Assembly: GCA_963675135.1 (NCBI GenBank)
Contig: OY776121.1
Span: 61,959,265 to 62,023,264 of the forward strand
Source of the DNA: Galeopsis tetrahit
Taxonomy: Eukaryota > Streptophyta > Magnoliopsida > Lamiales > Lamiaceae
DNA length: 64,000 nucleotides
Reading direction: 5' to 3'
Shown here: in pieces, positions 1 through 10,819 of the stretch
Layout: the number at the start of each line of letters is the position of its first letter
Numbering within the stretch: the stretch's first letter is position 1
The notes under the pieces: generated by a model
The model's input: the letters and a program-made list of their open reading frames with translations, nothing else
Databases searched by the model: none
Told to the model about the DNA's origin: nothing
Made by a program: the position numbers and the translations under genes

Positions 1-334
1 TTTGCACCATAACAATCAAGGCCGGCTTGAGCTCGAAATTATGAGCATCTACGGGTTCTCGACCCGCTCCTCCATATGGCCTCGGAATTGGGCGGAAATG
101 ATCTCTTAGTACCCTTTGTGGTCGATTTCCCCCATTCCCATTCGGTTCCTCAAATCCATCAACCCCTTGATTCTCAACTTCCTCCTCGACCTCTTCAACA
201 ATCGGATTTTCCCTTCGATTCATCTCTTCTACTTCAAACTTTCTTCTTTCGGCGTTCCTTCTTCTACAATTGGCTTCGATCTCCGGATCCAAGGGTAACA
301 CTTCTTGTTGGTTCCTTCTAGATCGTGTGATCAT
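1..334 (-). CDS. gag: Athila-type Gag N-terminus (partial)
   Basis: An open frame starts at the ATG at 334-332 and stays open for 111 codons to the window edge. It encodes a basic N-terminus (MITRSRRNQQEV), an acidic Glu/Val-rich stretch, then LRDHFRPIPRPYGG and NFELKPALIVMVQ. Known Athila-type Gag proteins have a similar LRDY...FELKP.. entry before the capsid domain, which is how I assign it. It lies directly after the LTR and PBS of the same element. The protein would form the retrotransposon particle. The frame is intact as far as it can be read; the remainder is beyond the window. Confidence 0.75.
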   Translation of the reverse strand, partial: MITRSRRNQQEVLPLDPEIEANCRRRNAERRKFEVEEMNRRENPIVEEVEEEVENQGVDGFEEPNGNGGNRPQRVLRDHFRPIPRPYGGAGREPVDAHNFELKPALIVMVQ

Positions 335-488
335 AAACCATGTCTATCAAAAAATCAAACGAGAGTGAGAATTGCAAATAAGATCAAGATAACAAACACA
401 AATATTTTTGGCTTTTTGAGAATAAAGAAAACAAGTAAAATGTCTAAACTAAAACTCTATTAACCTACACTCTAGAACTATAAAACCT

Positions 489-505
489 CCCCGGCAACGG
501 CGCCA
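489..505 (-). other. primer-binding site
   Basis: The minus strand reads TGGCGCCGTTGCCGGGG, the PBS type common in Athila elements, six bases downstream of the LTR end. Confidence 0.8.
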
Positions 506-1497
506 TAAACTTGATTCGCGTGTTATACAACACTAAAATAAACAACCGCAAGTGTACGGTGTCTATCGTAGCGTGATAAGCACGAGGTCGATCCCACAGG
601 GAGGTATAGCGTAAAAATGTAGTTTGTTAACGTAGTTCTATTTAGACGCGATCGATAAAGTGAAAGTGATGAATTACTCTAAGGTTACCTACCAAAGTGT
701 CACAAATAAGTAATAAAGAGTAATGGAAATCGATCTACTAGCATGCGAATCAATAAAACGAAAGTAAAACGAATGAAGACTCAAAGGGAAAAGGTAGGTT
801 CCAAGGCAATTGTAACACCTAAATGTCCATTTATGAATGTTAACTCGTTTAAATGACCATTAAGGTTATCTCATATAGGGTGATCACACAAGAAGAATTA
901 ATTAATCTCTCGATCTAATTAACCCAAAGGAAAACACAATATAAGTTCGTATCTCTACCTCACAAATATTGTATCACCTAAAATAGCCCCAAAGATCATT
1001 CAATTCCCTCTCCGATAATTAATCCTCTCTCGAGTTCATAATAATATCGGGTTGCATGCTTGCGTACGATTAATGGAATAAATATCTCGATCTTACCCCA
1101 ATTAACAAGGAATTAAGCAAATCATCATGGCCAATAACAACATGCTTTACAATGAATAATTAAGCATACAAATAAGAGACAAACACCAATTAAAGCAAGA
1201 AATTAATCATAAACTTCAATCCAAGTATTTACAATGCCTTAGAACCACAAATGTTTAGCCAATAGCTAACATGATCAAATTACAAAATCCAAATGAAATA
1301 ACTAAGTAAAAAGAGAGAGAAAGAGAAAGCTTAGTCTAAAATGTGGTAGAGAATGAAATTTGCAAGCTATTGCATCCTTCCTTCCTTGAATTGATGGAGA
1401 ATTGAGAGAGAAATGGCCAAATCACCTTGGAGTATGTGAAAGTATGTGTAGGAATTGAGGAATTGGGGGTGAATGGCTTGAATTTTAAGAAAGAGGG

Positions 1498-1509
1498 TTT
1501 ATATAGTGT
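1498..1509 (-). promoter_or_regulatory. LTR TATA box
   Basis: The minus strand reads CACTATATAAAC, about 100 bp downstream of the palindrome array and in the right place for the LTR promoter. Confidence 0.55.
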
Positions 1510-1612
1510 TTGGGTAGGGTTTGGATGGCATAATTGCAAGTTGGTCCCTCAAAAATGGTTAAAATGTGAAGATGGCACCGAAATTTAGGAGTTAGCTTAG
1601 GTGGAGCTCGAG

Positions 1613-1798
1613 ACTCGGCCGAGTTGGGGTCACTCGGCCGAGTGGATCACTTGAAAAAGCGTGTTGCAACTTTTCCAGCCGAGACTCGGCCGAGTGTGCT
1701 TCAATTCCAGTGGCTACGGCATTCAACTTGACTCGGCCGAGTTGAGTCACTCGGCCGAGTGCGCAGTGATGTCCAAAGTTTCAGATTCGGCCGAGTTG
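1613..1798. repeat. array of ACTCGGCCGAGT palindromes in LTR U3
   Basis: Five perfect copies of the 12-bp palindrome ACTCGGCCGAGT and one with an ATTCGGCC half-site lie within 186 bp. The array is upstream of the TATA box in LTR orientation. The LTRs at 23665-25425 and 28442-30202 have the analogous ACCCGGCCGGGT array in the same position. Confidence 0.85.
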
Positions 1799-2109
1799 CC
1801 TTGTTCTTCGATTTCAGCCTTTTCTCGTTTCGTGCATATCTTCCGCCTCGGGTGTCAGATTGACTCGATTCCTTTGGCTAATCCACTCCGTTTTTCAAGA
1901 CGAATCCAACCGTGCACTCCTCTTCCTGATCCAGTAAAGTATGGTTGGTGTTTTGCTCCAAATTTCATCGTATTTCCTACAAAATCGACAAAACACAACC
2001 TTTCTCTCATTTTGGCTCAAACAATCATAATGAATGCATAAATCAATGAAATCCACATCAAAATACGCTTCACATGTGCCTCGAAAACGTGTAAATTCCA
2101 CCCGAATCA

Positions 2110-2890
2110 GCTCATACAAATCAAGTTTTCAGAAAGTTGAAACCCAATTTGAAATTGGGTTAGCCCAAATAAATTTAAAAGTTGAATTTGAACTATGACG
2201 AATTTGGACGTTGAGGATGTCTTAGTACATTGACGTTACAAATTGTGATGAACTTGGACGTTCGGTTGTCCAGATTCGTAGACGTTTCAGTAATGAATTT
2301 GTAACCACAGAGGAGTTACAAAACCATGAATGTCATACTTAAATCTTGTAACCGCAAGGCGTTACAAATAGCATGAATGCCATAATAAATGTGGAGACCC
2401 CTCACATGTTGGAACGTGCCTATAAATAGGGTGCATGTTTTATGTTGCATATACAAAACACAAACACACTTGCATACTCACAAAAAGATACACGACACTT
2501 GATTTCATAGAAAAAATCATAACATCATACATATTTGCATTGAGCATATAGAGTGCAGTCCAGTTTTCGTGTCGATTCAGTTCGTTGGAACTCTATACGT
2601 TGTGGTGCTGCTCGTATAGAGGCGAAAGTCGTTTTACCTTTTAAAACGTTACATCAAACCGTGAGCACTAGTCGGGACATATTCATTTTGCGGGAAAAGG
2701 GTTTCCTTGACTCGACTTTAACTTTGTTCCTACTGTTTGTGAGATGGGGTCGTTGCTGCTGATTTCGAGAACCTGCCTATTTGGGAAGCTGCTAAAGGAG
2801 AAAAGCTGCTAAAAGAGGAAAATTGAAGACTTTGTGTAAATATTTATTTAATTGTATTTATAATTTTATTATTTATTTCTGTCAATTTCG
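2110..2890 (+). other. unassigned LTR-like sequence with TATA box
   Basis: I find no credible coding region. A clear TATA box (TATAAATAGG, 2421-2430) is followed by a C/A-rich leader-like stretch, and 2200-2400 contains several GTTACAAA / TTGTAAC inverted motifs. It resembles a retrotransposon LTR promoter, but no second copy is present to prove it. Confidence 0.3.
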
Positions 2891-2924
2891 TAAAGCCATT
2901 GTTGGGTGCTCAAAAATTCCAACA

Positions 2925-3369
2925 GGGTTTGGCTAAGCGCGCGGCGCAACTCGTAGGCTCTAGGGGCACTCTCCTTTCCGAACCGTTCTTCCAAATCGAC
3001 CCATATCTCTCTCGTTGTCTTGTATTTGACGCTATGTGGTAATTCTGGTTCCATGCTGCTGAACAACCATCCTTTTACCATTGCGTTAGCACGCTTCCAG
3101 TACGGTAAGTGTGGGTCTTCGGCTGTCGGCATCGGGATCTCTCCATCGACGAATCCGAATTTGTTCTTTGCGTACAGGGCGTTGGTCTTATCGTCGACCC
3201 AATCCCCATAATTGGTGTCCTTCATTCCTTCAATAAGGATCCAACAAATACGTCTCCGGGTTTATCCGAAGCGTGAAGAAAGTAGGGTGACATGGAATCT
3301 ATGATTACCGGCTTACTGTTGCTGCTGCTGCTGCCATCCTTCTCGTTGCTCTCGTCCTTGTCTGTCATG
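2925..3369 (-). pseudogene. Ty1/copia Gag fragment
   Basis: From the ATG at 3369 the minus strand encodes a Ser/Asp-rich start (MTDKDESNEKDGSSSS), then SMSPYFLHASDKPGD. The frame shifts near 3225 and continues as NYGDWVDDKTNALYAKNKFG...PYWKRANAMVKGWLFSSMEPEL..REIWVDLEERFGKES, the typical N-terminal Gag domain of plant copia elements. After ALSQT the similarity stops near 2925. Protease, integrase and reverse transcriptase are absent, so this is a truncated, frameshifted relic. The segment 3370-3600 is probably its leader. Confidence 0.75.
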
Positions 3370-3610
3370 GCGGAGAAGAAGGTAGGCGGTTAGGATCGAT
3401 CACTTTAAATTTGGAATTTTACGAAATCTTGGAGCGGTTACAGAGGAACCTTCTCTGGTACAATGAAGAATTTAGATGAGAGTGAATTTATTCATATGGT
3501 AAATTTACACTTAATATTTTTCGAGGAAGAATCAAACTAAACAATGAATAAGCCTTCTACTTATATAGTGATACATCTGGGTGGTTGTAACTACCCAATA
3601 ACCAACTAAA
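3370..3610 (-). other. leader/LTR remnant of copia fragment
   Basis: This lies directly upstream of the gag relic on the minus strand and includes a TATA-like CACTATATAAG at 3559-3569. I assign it as the 5' leader or LTR by position only. Confidence 0.35.
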
Positions 3611-3922
3611 TAACAACTAATCTTCAATATTCAATAGTTAGAAACGAAAAATAAATAAAAAAATTAAATAACAATATAAAAAAATTAATGGTGAAAAATC
3701 AACGTCAAATCTCATGATGAAAATGAAAGAATCTTTCCATCTTTAAAAACTTGCATAAGATAATATAATATATCGGTAAAGCTCCACCCCAATGATGCAT
3801 AAGATGTGTTTGGGTGGAGTAGTATTACTTTTACTTTTACTATTAACATAAATAATAATAGTATAAATAAAATAAAATGTCATCATGTGTGTATTGAAAC
3901 TCATTCTGATTTTTCATTAGCC
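3611..3922. other. AT-rich upstream region of GSDA-like gene 1
   Basis: No gene is seen. A possible TATA element (AGTATAAATAAA, near 3859) lies about 60 bp before the start codon at 3923. Confidence 0.4.
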
Positions 3923-4888
3923 ATGGAAGAAGAGAAAGGTTAGCCAGATTCATGCTTCTGCAACTTTAATTAATATCTTCATTAAGTAGTCAAACTAAAT
4001 AAGATTACTTGATCATCCTTTTCTTTTTTATTTTGTCTCCAATTATATATGTTGTGTTGTTATTCTTACATTTTTGATAGGAGAGTTAATTAGTGTTTAA
4101 GATACTGATGAGTTGGTAGAATATGTGTAATATTAATGCGACCGGGCGACAGGTGTTGAGGATAGAGACCACAAATTCTTGAGAATGGCAATTGAAGAAG
4201 CTTACAAAGCTGTGGATTCTGGTGATGGAGGCCCTTTTGGTGCTGTTTTCGTACGAAATGATGAAGTGATTGCAAGCTCTCATAACATGTTTTTCAAGCA
4301 CACTGATCCTACTGCTCATGCTGAGATTACAGCTATAAGAGAGGTCATTTTTATTCACTACAACAAAATTGACTATTTTTGTTTATTTATTTACTTAACA
4401 ACCTAGCTGTATATATATATTTTCAGGCTTGTAAGAAGCTCAACAAGACTAATCTCTCAGACTGTGAGATATATGCTTCGTGTGAGCCATGTTCTATGTG
4501 CTTCGGAGCTATTCAGTTTACCAAATTCAAGGTTTTAAATTTTCTTCATCATTTCTGCACTTCTCATTTTTCACTATCAACTATTAATTGACCATCGTTG
4601 ACTGGTGCGACCAAATGTACTTTCATGATCAAATTTGAAGAAAAATGGATCAAAATAATTGGTTTCGATCTCATATTCGTGATTTTGATGCAGAGATTGA
4701 TGTATGGAGCGAAAGCGGAAGATGCAATTGCAGGGGGTATTCGTATTGATCGCTTCATCTCTGATTCGTTAAGAGGAACTGGGTCTTACCGCGGAAAGCC
4801 CAAAATTGAAATCAAACGAGCTGATGGTAATGATGCAATTGCTGCCCAACAGGTTTTTCAGAAAACCAAGGACGAATTACGTGTGTAG
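3923..4888 (+). CDS. GSDA: guanosine deaminase-like protein, copy 1
   Basis: This belongs to the cytidine/deoxycytidylate deaminase fold. In plants this subgroup deaminates guanosine to xanthosine in purine breakdown. The exons I infer are 3923-3938, 4153-4343, 4427-4531 and 4694-4888, all with GT-AG introns, giving 168 residues. Zinc and catalytic residues are visible: H61 and E63 in PTAHAEITAIRE, and C91 and C94 in CEPCSMC (PCPMC is more usual). The N-terminal RDHKFL, GDGGPFGAV and C-terminal RADGN / QVFQ.TK segments match the Arabidopsis enzyme as I remember it. The protein is about 20 residues short near the N-terminus, because exon 1 (MEEEK) joins directly to VEDRDHKF. The exon filling this gap exists in the second copy at 62194. 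No stop or frameshift is present, so it may be functional. An AATAAA-like signal lies near 5013. Confidence 0.9.
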
Positions 4889-5130
4889 CATCCACTCTTT
4901 TATAAGCACATTCGTCTGTCAATTACGACTTTATTTGGCCTCATTTAAAAGGTTGAATTTGAACTAAAGTGTGAAGTCCAGGATGTGGACGAGTTTAAAC
5001 TTTGATATCATTCAATAAATTTCTTTTCATTTAAAAGTCCCAACTTAGGAAGAAATTGCAATCAATTCATTTAATATACTCTTGAATTTAATTATTTTTA
5101 CTATTTTTTAGAAATAATATATATTATTTA
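4889..5130. other. 3' flank of GSDA-like gene 1
   Basis: AT-rich. It contains the probable polyadenylation region of the gene and, at 5121-5130, the left target duplication of the following MULE. Confidence 0.5.
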
Positions 5131-6270
5131 GGGAAAATTTTAGTTTTAGTCCTATAAGTTTGATAAATTCTAAAATAAATCTTTTAAGTTTCAACTTTAC
5201 AAAATACGTCTTTTACCTTTCAATTTAATCCTTTTTTACATCAATTTTAATCTTTTATCTTTCTAATGAATTAAATGCTGTCGGATTCCAGTGAGATGGG
5301 CTGATTTGGTACCACATTTATTTAAAAAATGTCATGTCATCTGCCACATAATTATCTCTCATTTATATATACTTAAAAATCTACGTAATTAATGGAATAT
5401 CTATCAAATTTTCCTGTAAACTCTCAAGTTCAATTAAAAACAAAATTGAAATATTCTCCCAAATTCAATTAAAAACAAAATTGAAATATGCACCATTGAT
5501 AAAACAATTCTATAATTAAAAATAATTTTATTTTTTTTGACAGGATAATTAAAAATAAATTTTACAATTAAATTAAAACATAACAATTTAAAATATATGA
5601 AGTTGTTCATATCTTGATGCTTATAATATAATAAAGTTGTATTTCAATCTTTTAAAAGGCAAAAACCAAAGTTCACAATTTTTTAGTTTATCTTCTTCGT
5701 GATATTACTCTCTCTGTTGAGATAAGTCCATGAAAAATAGTAATTAAACTCGAATATTGCTCAACTGTATTATTTATACACATTCTTAAAATAAAATTAT
5801 ATGTAAATTTTATTGAGAACTTTTCAAAATATTGAAAACTTTTTAAAACTTCTTAAAATATACCTCTAGTCAATTGATTTAAATAGACATGTAAAAATAT
5901 ATATCATAACAAAACTAGACAGTGACCATATTATTAACAAAAGAAAAATTTTAATAGACATGAAAAAAAATTAAAGATAGAATGATGGGTTTTTTAAATA
6001 AATGTCGTACCAAGTCGTCAGCACATCCAACCGGAATCTCCAAATAATTTAACCGCATAAATTAATTCCACCGGAATCTCCAAATAATTTAACCGCATAA
6101 ATTAAGAGGAGAATATTCAGGCAGCTTTAATTCATTAGAAAGATAAAGGATTAAAATTGATGTAAAAAAGGATTAAATTGAAAGATAAATGACGTATTTT
6201 GTAAAGTTGAAACTTAAAGAATTTATTTTGGAATGTATCAAACTTATAGGACTAAAACTAAAATTTTCCC
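5131..6270. mobile_element. non-autonomous MULE with long TIRs
   Basis: The first and last ~140 bp are inverted copies of each other, beginning GGGAAAATTTTAGTTTTAG. The element is flanked by a perfect 10-bp direct repeat, ATATTATTTA (5121-5130 and 6271-6280). Long TIRs plus a 9-11 bp target duplication are typical of the Mutator superfamily. There is no transposase reading frame. Confidence 0.85.
6031..6106. repeat. tandem duplication inside MULE
   Basis: Two adjacent copies (40 bp and 36 bp) of the segment starting CCGGAATCTCCAAATAATTT. Confidence 0.9.
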
Positions 6271-6360
6271 ATATTATTTACACTACTTTATCTTTATTCT
6301 TTAACCATTAATTATTTACTCAAAGTAAACCACTAACTTGTTACCGGAGAAATAAGTATA

Positions 6361-6860
6361 ATGATTAGTAAATTAAAGTATATGAAGTCTTATAAATATA
6401 TAGGATAATTATATTATGATTCAATTTGTTTATTTTAAAATGATTTGGCAAAGTGTAGATTAAGTAGCGTTGTTAAACAAATCGAGTTGCTCGTAAGCTC
6501 GACTTGACTCGTTAGATATTCAATTTACTAACAAGTCAATTCGAACTTAATTTGTTAGACTCGATAACTAAATATTTTCTTTTTAATTTCACTAAGTTCG
6601 ACTCAATAGAAGCTCGAGTCAAGTTCGAATTTCAAGTATTCAACTTCACTGGTATAACAACTTTAAAATTGAGTAAAGTTTGGGTCACACAATATTCATT
6701 TTATTAAAATAGGATTAGATGATGGAAACAAGTATGCAAATGGAGAAAATAAAAGACAAACATATTATTCACATTAGTTTATCTCCATTCTCCAATCATA
6801 ACTTAATATTTACTTAAATTGTCATTCACTTTATTCACAAAACAACCATTTTATTTTATT
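6361..6860. repeat. dispersed repeat, copy 1
   Basis: It shares long stretches with 7137-7445, including GATTCAATTTGTTTATTTTA, the GATTTGGCAAAGT... segment and a block rich in CGACTCGTTA/ACTCGTTAGA. Its distal part (6665-6770) matches 37050-37135. No termini could be defined. Confidence 0.6.
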
Positions 6861-6911
6861 GAAAAGTGAAGTGCACCTCGTAATACCTCATATCCCCATA
6901 CATAAACTAAT

Positions 6912-7015
6912 CACTACTACATATTTGACCTTGGATCGGAGAGCTTTTTGAAGAGCTCTCCAAGTGGGAGCTGTCCAAGTTAAATTGCACTTGGAGAGCC
7001 CTTTATGTAGTAGTG
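6912..7015. mobile_element. CACTA-type MITE
   Basis: A 104-bp element starting CACTACTACAT and ending ATGTAGTAGTG, with a 3-bp target duplication AAT (6909-6911 and 7016-7018). The interior is partly palindromic (GGAGAGCTTTTTGAAGAGCT). Confidence 0.75.
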
Positions 7016-7136
7016 AATTATCAATTTTTTTTATTAAAACTCGTAACTGGATAAATGAATATAACGAATTTGAAATGAAGGAATATTAAATTCTCTTACA
7101 CTCATGGCCAGATTATCAATATATTTAAACAATGTG

Positions 7137-7445
7137 ATTAGTAAATTAAAGTTTATAAAGTCTTATAAATATATAGGATTCAATTTGTTTATTTTAAAAT
7201 GATTTGGCAAAGTTTAGATTGAGTAGTGCAGTTAAATGAATCGAGCTGCTCAAAAGTTCGACTCGTTAAAATTTAAGTTCGACTCAACTCGTTAAAATTT
7301 AAGTTCGATTCAACTCGTTAGATACTTAATTTATTAATAAGTCAGTTTAAGCTCGACTTGTTAACATGATAACTAATTTTTTTTCATTCTAATTTTACTA
7401 GACTCAAGTTGGCTCGATAGGTTGGATACTTGGATAAGAGAGTTG
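7137..7445. repeat. dispersed repeat, copy 2
   Basis: A direct, diverged copy of 6361-6650. It includes a short internal duplication of AAAATTTAAGTTCGA near 7268-7310. Confidence 0.6.
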
Positions 7446-8139
7446 CTACTTACTAATATATTGTAGGAGTATAATTTTATATTAAACGTGCGCTTTAAAT
7501 GAAAGATTCGAAAGTGATAAAATTGCAAGGAAAGTCGTGAGAATAACGTGGCACGAGGTATTTTTTATTGGACGTAGTTATATAACCCAAAAAGGTTTGG
7601 TGGGAGGTTGGGTAGGTGGGTGGGGACGAACATTAATCGAGAAAAAATAATTTTATGTCCTTTAAGTTAGGTAAATTCATTTTAAATGCTTTAAATATTT
7701 ACCTTTTAATTTATGTCATTTGTTAAATTTTACTATAGTCATTGAGAAAACATCTTAATATTATTCTCTCATATTAAATATTTTCTAATTTATTATTATT
7801 GTTGTTATTATTTAATTATTATTAATATTATTATGCATTTGGTGATTATTATTATTAATCTGAGAAGTTAGTACGTCATGTATTATTGTAATTATATATA
7901 TTTATATATATATATATTAAAACCAATCATGACATTTAATAGTGTATTAATAATTAATATTAATTGAAAATTATAATAATAAAAAATAGTTTTAAAATGA
8001 ATGTAACACAACCTTTAATCATGTAGTTTTAACTAATATTGAGAATTAGGGTAATAAAAATGATTTTAATAATAAATCATGACAATTAATATTGAATTAT
8101 ATATTACTAATATTATATTAATAAATTAATATAGTAATC
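7446..8139. other. AT-rich intergenic sequence
   Basis: No gene is seen. The interval 7640-7760 has weak similarity to MULE ends (GTCCTTTAAG...), which I could not confirm. Confidence 0.4.
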
Positions 8140-8258
8140 TTTTTTTTTTTTTGATGGAAAGTTAAATACTCATCCCTTTTTTCCCCTCCTCATGACTGGA
8201 ACCAGGACCTAAGGCCTAGGTAGTGGTGCTCTAACCACTTGAGCTATCCCACTTTGTC
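8140..8258 (-). mobile_element. tRNA-derived SINE, copy 1
   Basis: The minus strand starts GACAAAGTGGGATAGCTC, has an A-box-like TAGCTCAAGTGGTTAGAG and a degraded B-box (GGTTCCAGTC), and ends in a run of about 13 A residues. It is nearly identical to 9665-9766, in inverted orientation. It can be transcribed only if its pol III boxes still work. Confidence 0.8.
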
Positions 8259-8835
8259 ATTTTATCAATACATTTAAGAATGTTAAAATAGGTGAATGCC
8301 TATCTTTAAATTAGAATTGATGACATTTTTATTAATTATATTGTCGTGATATAGTATTGGGTAAACTATAATTACATTTTTAAATGTCAACATAATTCAT
8401 TTTTCTTTGTAGGGGCGACAGCTTGATTTGATAATGGATAACACCTGTTGTTGATATTAATATTAATTTTAATTTTAATCATTCAACCCTCTTATAATAT
8501 GTTTTAATGTGCAGGTGACATATTAAAAATATATAATAATAAGTAGGACTTTAAAATTAAATTTATAAATTTTATATAGAGATTATTAACTAAGTCATTT
8601 ATATAGAGTATTAAGCAAGAAAAAACTACAACTTTTAAAATTCTCTAATAAGGTCAAAATAGTGTCAAAAAATCTTAAATGCCCTTAATATTCATATACT
8701 CCTTTAATTTATATATTTGAACATTTATTTCGAAATTTAAATTCATAATTACTTGCTATCAATTAATTCCCAAATTATAGGGCACATTCAACAAATTATT
8801 GAGCTTTAAGATCTGATAAATACAGACTTTCCGAA

Positions 8836-9210
8836 TTGAAAACCTTTAATTCCCAATTGAAGAAAATCCTCACTTTCCGAAATCTTAAAACTCCATGGTC
8901 GCCGCCCTTGAAGCTCCGTCGTCGATCTGCCATGGCGAAGATGAAGCTTTGTGGCCGCCGCCATGGCCGGGGAAGTCGTTGTGGCTTCGTCGTCTTTACA
9001 GGGGGTCGCCGGACGAAGATCTTCATCTTCATCTGTGCTGTTTGGGGAAACAGATTTTGCAGAGCCCCCCACCATGGCGAACAGATTTTGCAGAGCCCCC
9101 ACCTTGGTCGACGTCGTGAAGAAATTGCAGAGCCCTTGCCGTCTTGCAAGGTGTGGGCCACCATCGAGACCACGTGGAAGAAGGTGAAGCCATGACCGAG
9201 TTTAGAGGAG
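8836..9210 (+). other. GC-rich gene-like segment, unassigned
   Basis: The sequence is strikingly GC-rich against its AT-rich surroundings, with GCCGCC runs and a 25-bp direct repeat (ACAGATTTTGCAGAGCCCCC, near 9050 and 9080). Several overlapping frames are open but none resembles a protein I recognise. It abuts the aspartic-protease fragment and may be part of the same captured or duplicated piece. Confidence 0.4.
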
Positions 9211-9441
9211 GAAAAGCTGGAGGGTCCCGTTATTTCCGGCACGAGTCAAGGAAGCGGTGAGTACTTCTGCCGAGTCGGAGTCGGCAACCCCCCAACTCAG
9301 TCTTACATGGTGCTTGACACTGGGAGTGACGTCAACTGGGTGCAATGCGCACCCTGCGCAGATTGTTACCAACAGGTCTGACCCGATTTTTAAGGCGCTT
9401 CTCTCATCTTCCTTCAATCAACTCGCGTGCGAAACTCATCA
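9211..9441 (+). pseudogene. aspartic protease (nepenthesin/ASPG type) fragment
   Basis: The frame from 9211 encodes GPVISGTSQGSGEYFCRVGV, then PPTQSYMVLDTGSDVNWVQC and APCADCYQQ. This is the N-terminal lobe of a plant A1-family aspartic protease, with the catalytic DTGS motif at 9315-9326 and the Cys-rich insert of the nepenthesin group. A single inserted G at 9375-9376 shifts the frame; in the next frame SDPIFKALLSSSFNQLACET continues the family pattern. Similarity ends near 9441 at a TA microsatellite. The prosegment, the second catalytic Asp and the C-terminal lobe are missing. It is a dead fragment, perhaps captured and moved by a transposon. Confidence 0.85.
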
Positions 9442-9459
9442 GTTTGTGGCTTTTACAAA

Positions 9460-9491
<32 letters not shown>
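9460..9491. repeat. TA microsatellite
   Basis: An (AT)n run follows the protease fragment directly. Confidence 0.9.
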
Positions 9492-9664
9492 GTTCAGATG
9501 CACTTTTGTTTGCATATTTTTATGCAAAATTATTTACATGCACTTTAGTACATTCCTTTCTATACGTATGCATATTTGTCGTCATGTTTATATGCATTCT
9601 TTTATATGCATTTTACAAGGAGATAAACATGGTAAATATAACAAACCATATCAAAGAGATATAT

Positions 9665-9766
9665 GACAAAGTGGAATAGCTCAAGTGGTTAGAGCACCAC
9701 TACCTAGGCCTTAGGTCCTGGGTTCGAGTCATGGGGAGGGGAAAAAAGGGATGGGTATTTACATTA
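9665..9766 (+). mobile_element. tRNA-derived SINE, copy 2
   Basis: It has an A-box-like TAGCTCAAGTGGTTAGAG and an intact B-box-like GGTTCGAGTC. The element is flanked by the 12-bp direct repeat AAAGAGATATAT (9653-9664 and 9767-9778). It is closely similar to 8140-8258 on the other strand. Confidence 0.85.
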
Positions 9767-9949
9767 AAAGAGATATATACAAAGATATGGTCAAAATAAA
9801 AAAAAAAGATATTATTACTATATTTACATTATTCCCTATTAGTAATCGTCTAATGCATAAAGGAAGCCTATCGTTGTGTAGGTGGGACACCACAAAAAAA
9901 ATTGAGATTCAGAGCCGGATTCCCAATCCCACACAACCCAACCCCAAGC

Positions 9950-10112
9950 CTCCCATCCCAGCCCGAACCCACACCCAACCCACCCCACCCCCTCTTCAAC
10001 TATTTAATTGTTCCATCCCGAACCCACACCCACACCTAGCCCACCCCACTCCCCTCTTCAATTATTTAATTATCCCATCCCGAACCCACACCCAACCCAC
10101 CCCACCAGGTGG
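9950..10112. repeat. C-rich tandem repeat
   Basis: About three units of ~63 bp, each with CCCGAACCCACACCCA, CACCCCACCC and CTCTTCAA-TATTTAATT. A similar C-rich CCCGAACC stretch lies at 38000-38100 inside a CACTA element. Confidence 0.8.
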
Positions 10113-10665
10113 GCAATCGTTCATTATTGAGCATCTCCACTAGGACAGATAACTCTTTTATTTTATCTTTTAATATTAATTGTATATGTTTATTAATTTA
10201 TTTATTTTACATGTATTCACTTTTAATGCACACACCACTGTTGGTAGTCGATCTTTTTGATGTAAACTCGGATGTATGAAATTTGTACGTAAGTCCTTAC
10301 TGGACGTAGTGGCCCTTTGCTAAGATCCTTAAATATCAATTCTCAACGTCGTGTGACTCCACCTGTAATTTAAAATAACTTTAAATTATATAAATTTTTA
10401 TATATACACGAACACTAATATATATTCCAATAACACGTATTGAATTGGTACGGCCAAAATCCGTCTCTAATATGAATATGAATATATATAAAAAATTTAT
10501 GCAAACCATAATTTAATTTAATTTAATCAGTTATAAAGTCTGGCCGCATTTATTAAATTTTGAAATTCTTATTTAAGCTTGTTTGATAATTATATGAGTC
10601 GAACTCAAACGAGCTTTAATCGAGTCGAGATTTATTTAAACCCTAAACCCCTGTCATATTCCCCA
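10113..10665. other. AT-rich intergenic sequence
   Basis: I see no gene or defined element here. Confidence 0.4.
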
Positions 10666-10734
10666 AATGTAAATGTCAAAGTCTTGTATGTACTCAAGTA
10701 CATGGTGTACTTGAGTAGACTTTTATTAGTCAAA

Positions 10735-10779
10735 TGTTGACCGTTGACCATCGTTGACCGGTCAACGGTCAAACTTTGA
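10735..10779. promoter_or_regulatory. cluster of W-box (TTGAC) motifs
   Basis: Six TTGAC/GTCAA cores fall within 45 bp, in both orientations, around the palindrome TTGACCGGTCAA. TTGAC is the known WRKY-factor core. The cluster lies 2.5 kb upstream of the NLR gene, inside a transposon; any role is conjecture. Confidence 0.5.
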
Positions 10780-10819
10780 CTTTTTTTTTTTTTCGATATT
10801 TTTTTTCAATTTTTTTTTT

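Larger units (their letters stand above)
1..2109 (-). mobile_element. Ty3 Athila-like LTR retrotransposon, 5' part
   Basis: Read on the minus strand, this has an LTR (512-2109), a primer-binding site (489-505) and the start of a gag gene (334 down to the window edge). The rest lies outside the window. The PBS and the gag start NFELKPALIVMVQ fit the Athila lineage as I know it. The outer LTR end is CA at 2109; the other end is not visible, so no target duplication can be tested. Confidence 0.85.
512..2109 (-). repeat. 5' LTR of Athila-like element
   Basis: About 1.6 kb, with TG and CA ends, abutting the PBS. On the minus strand it carries an array of CGGCCG palindromes (1613-1798) and then a TATA box near 1498-1509. 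The segment 1865-2040 is closely similar to 25172-25350 in the LTR of the element at 23665-30202, so the two families share U3 ancestry. Confidence 0.8.

Noticed and set aside
9257..9679. 140-codon plus-strand frame as a gene
   Set aside because: It is an out-of-frame reading of the protease relic that runs through a TA microsatellite.
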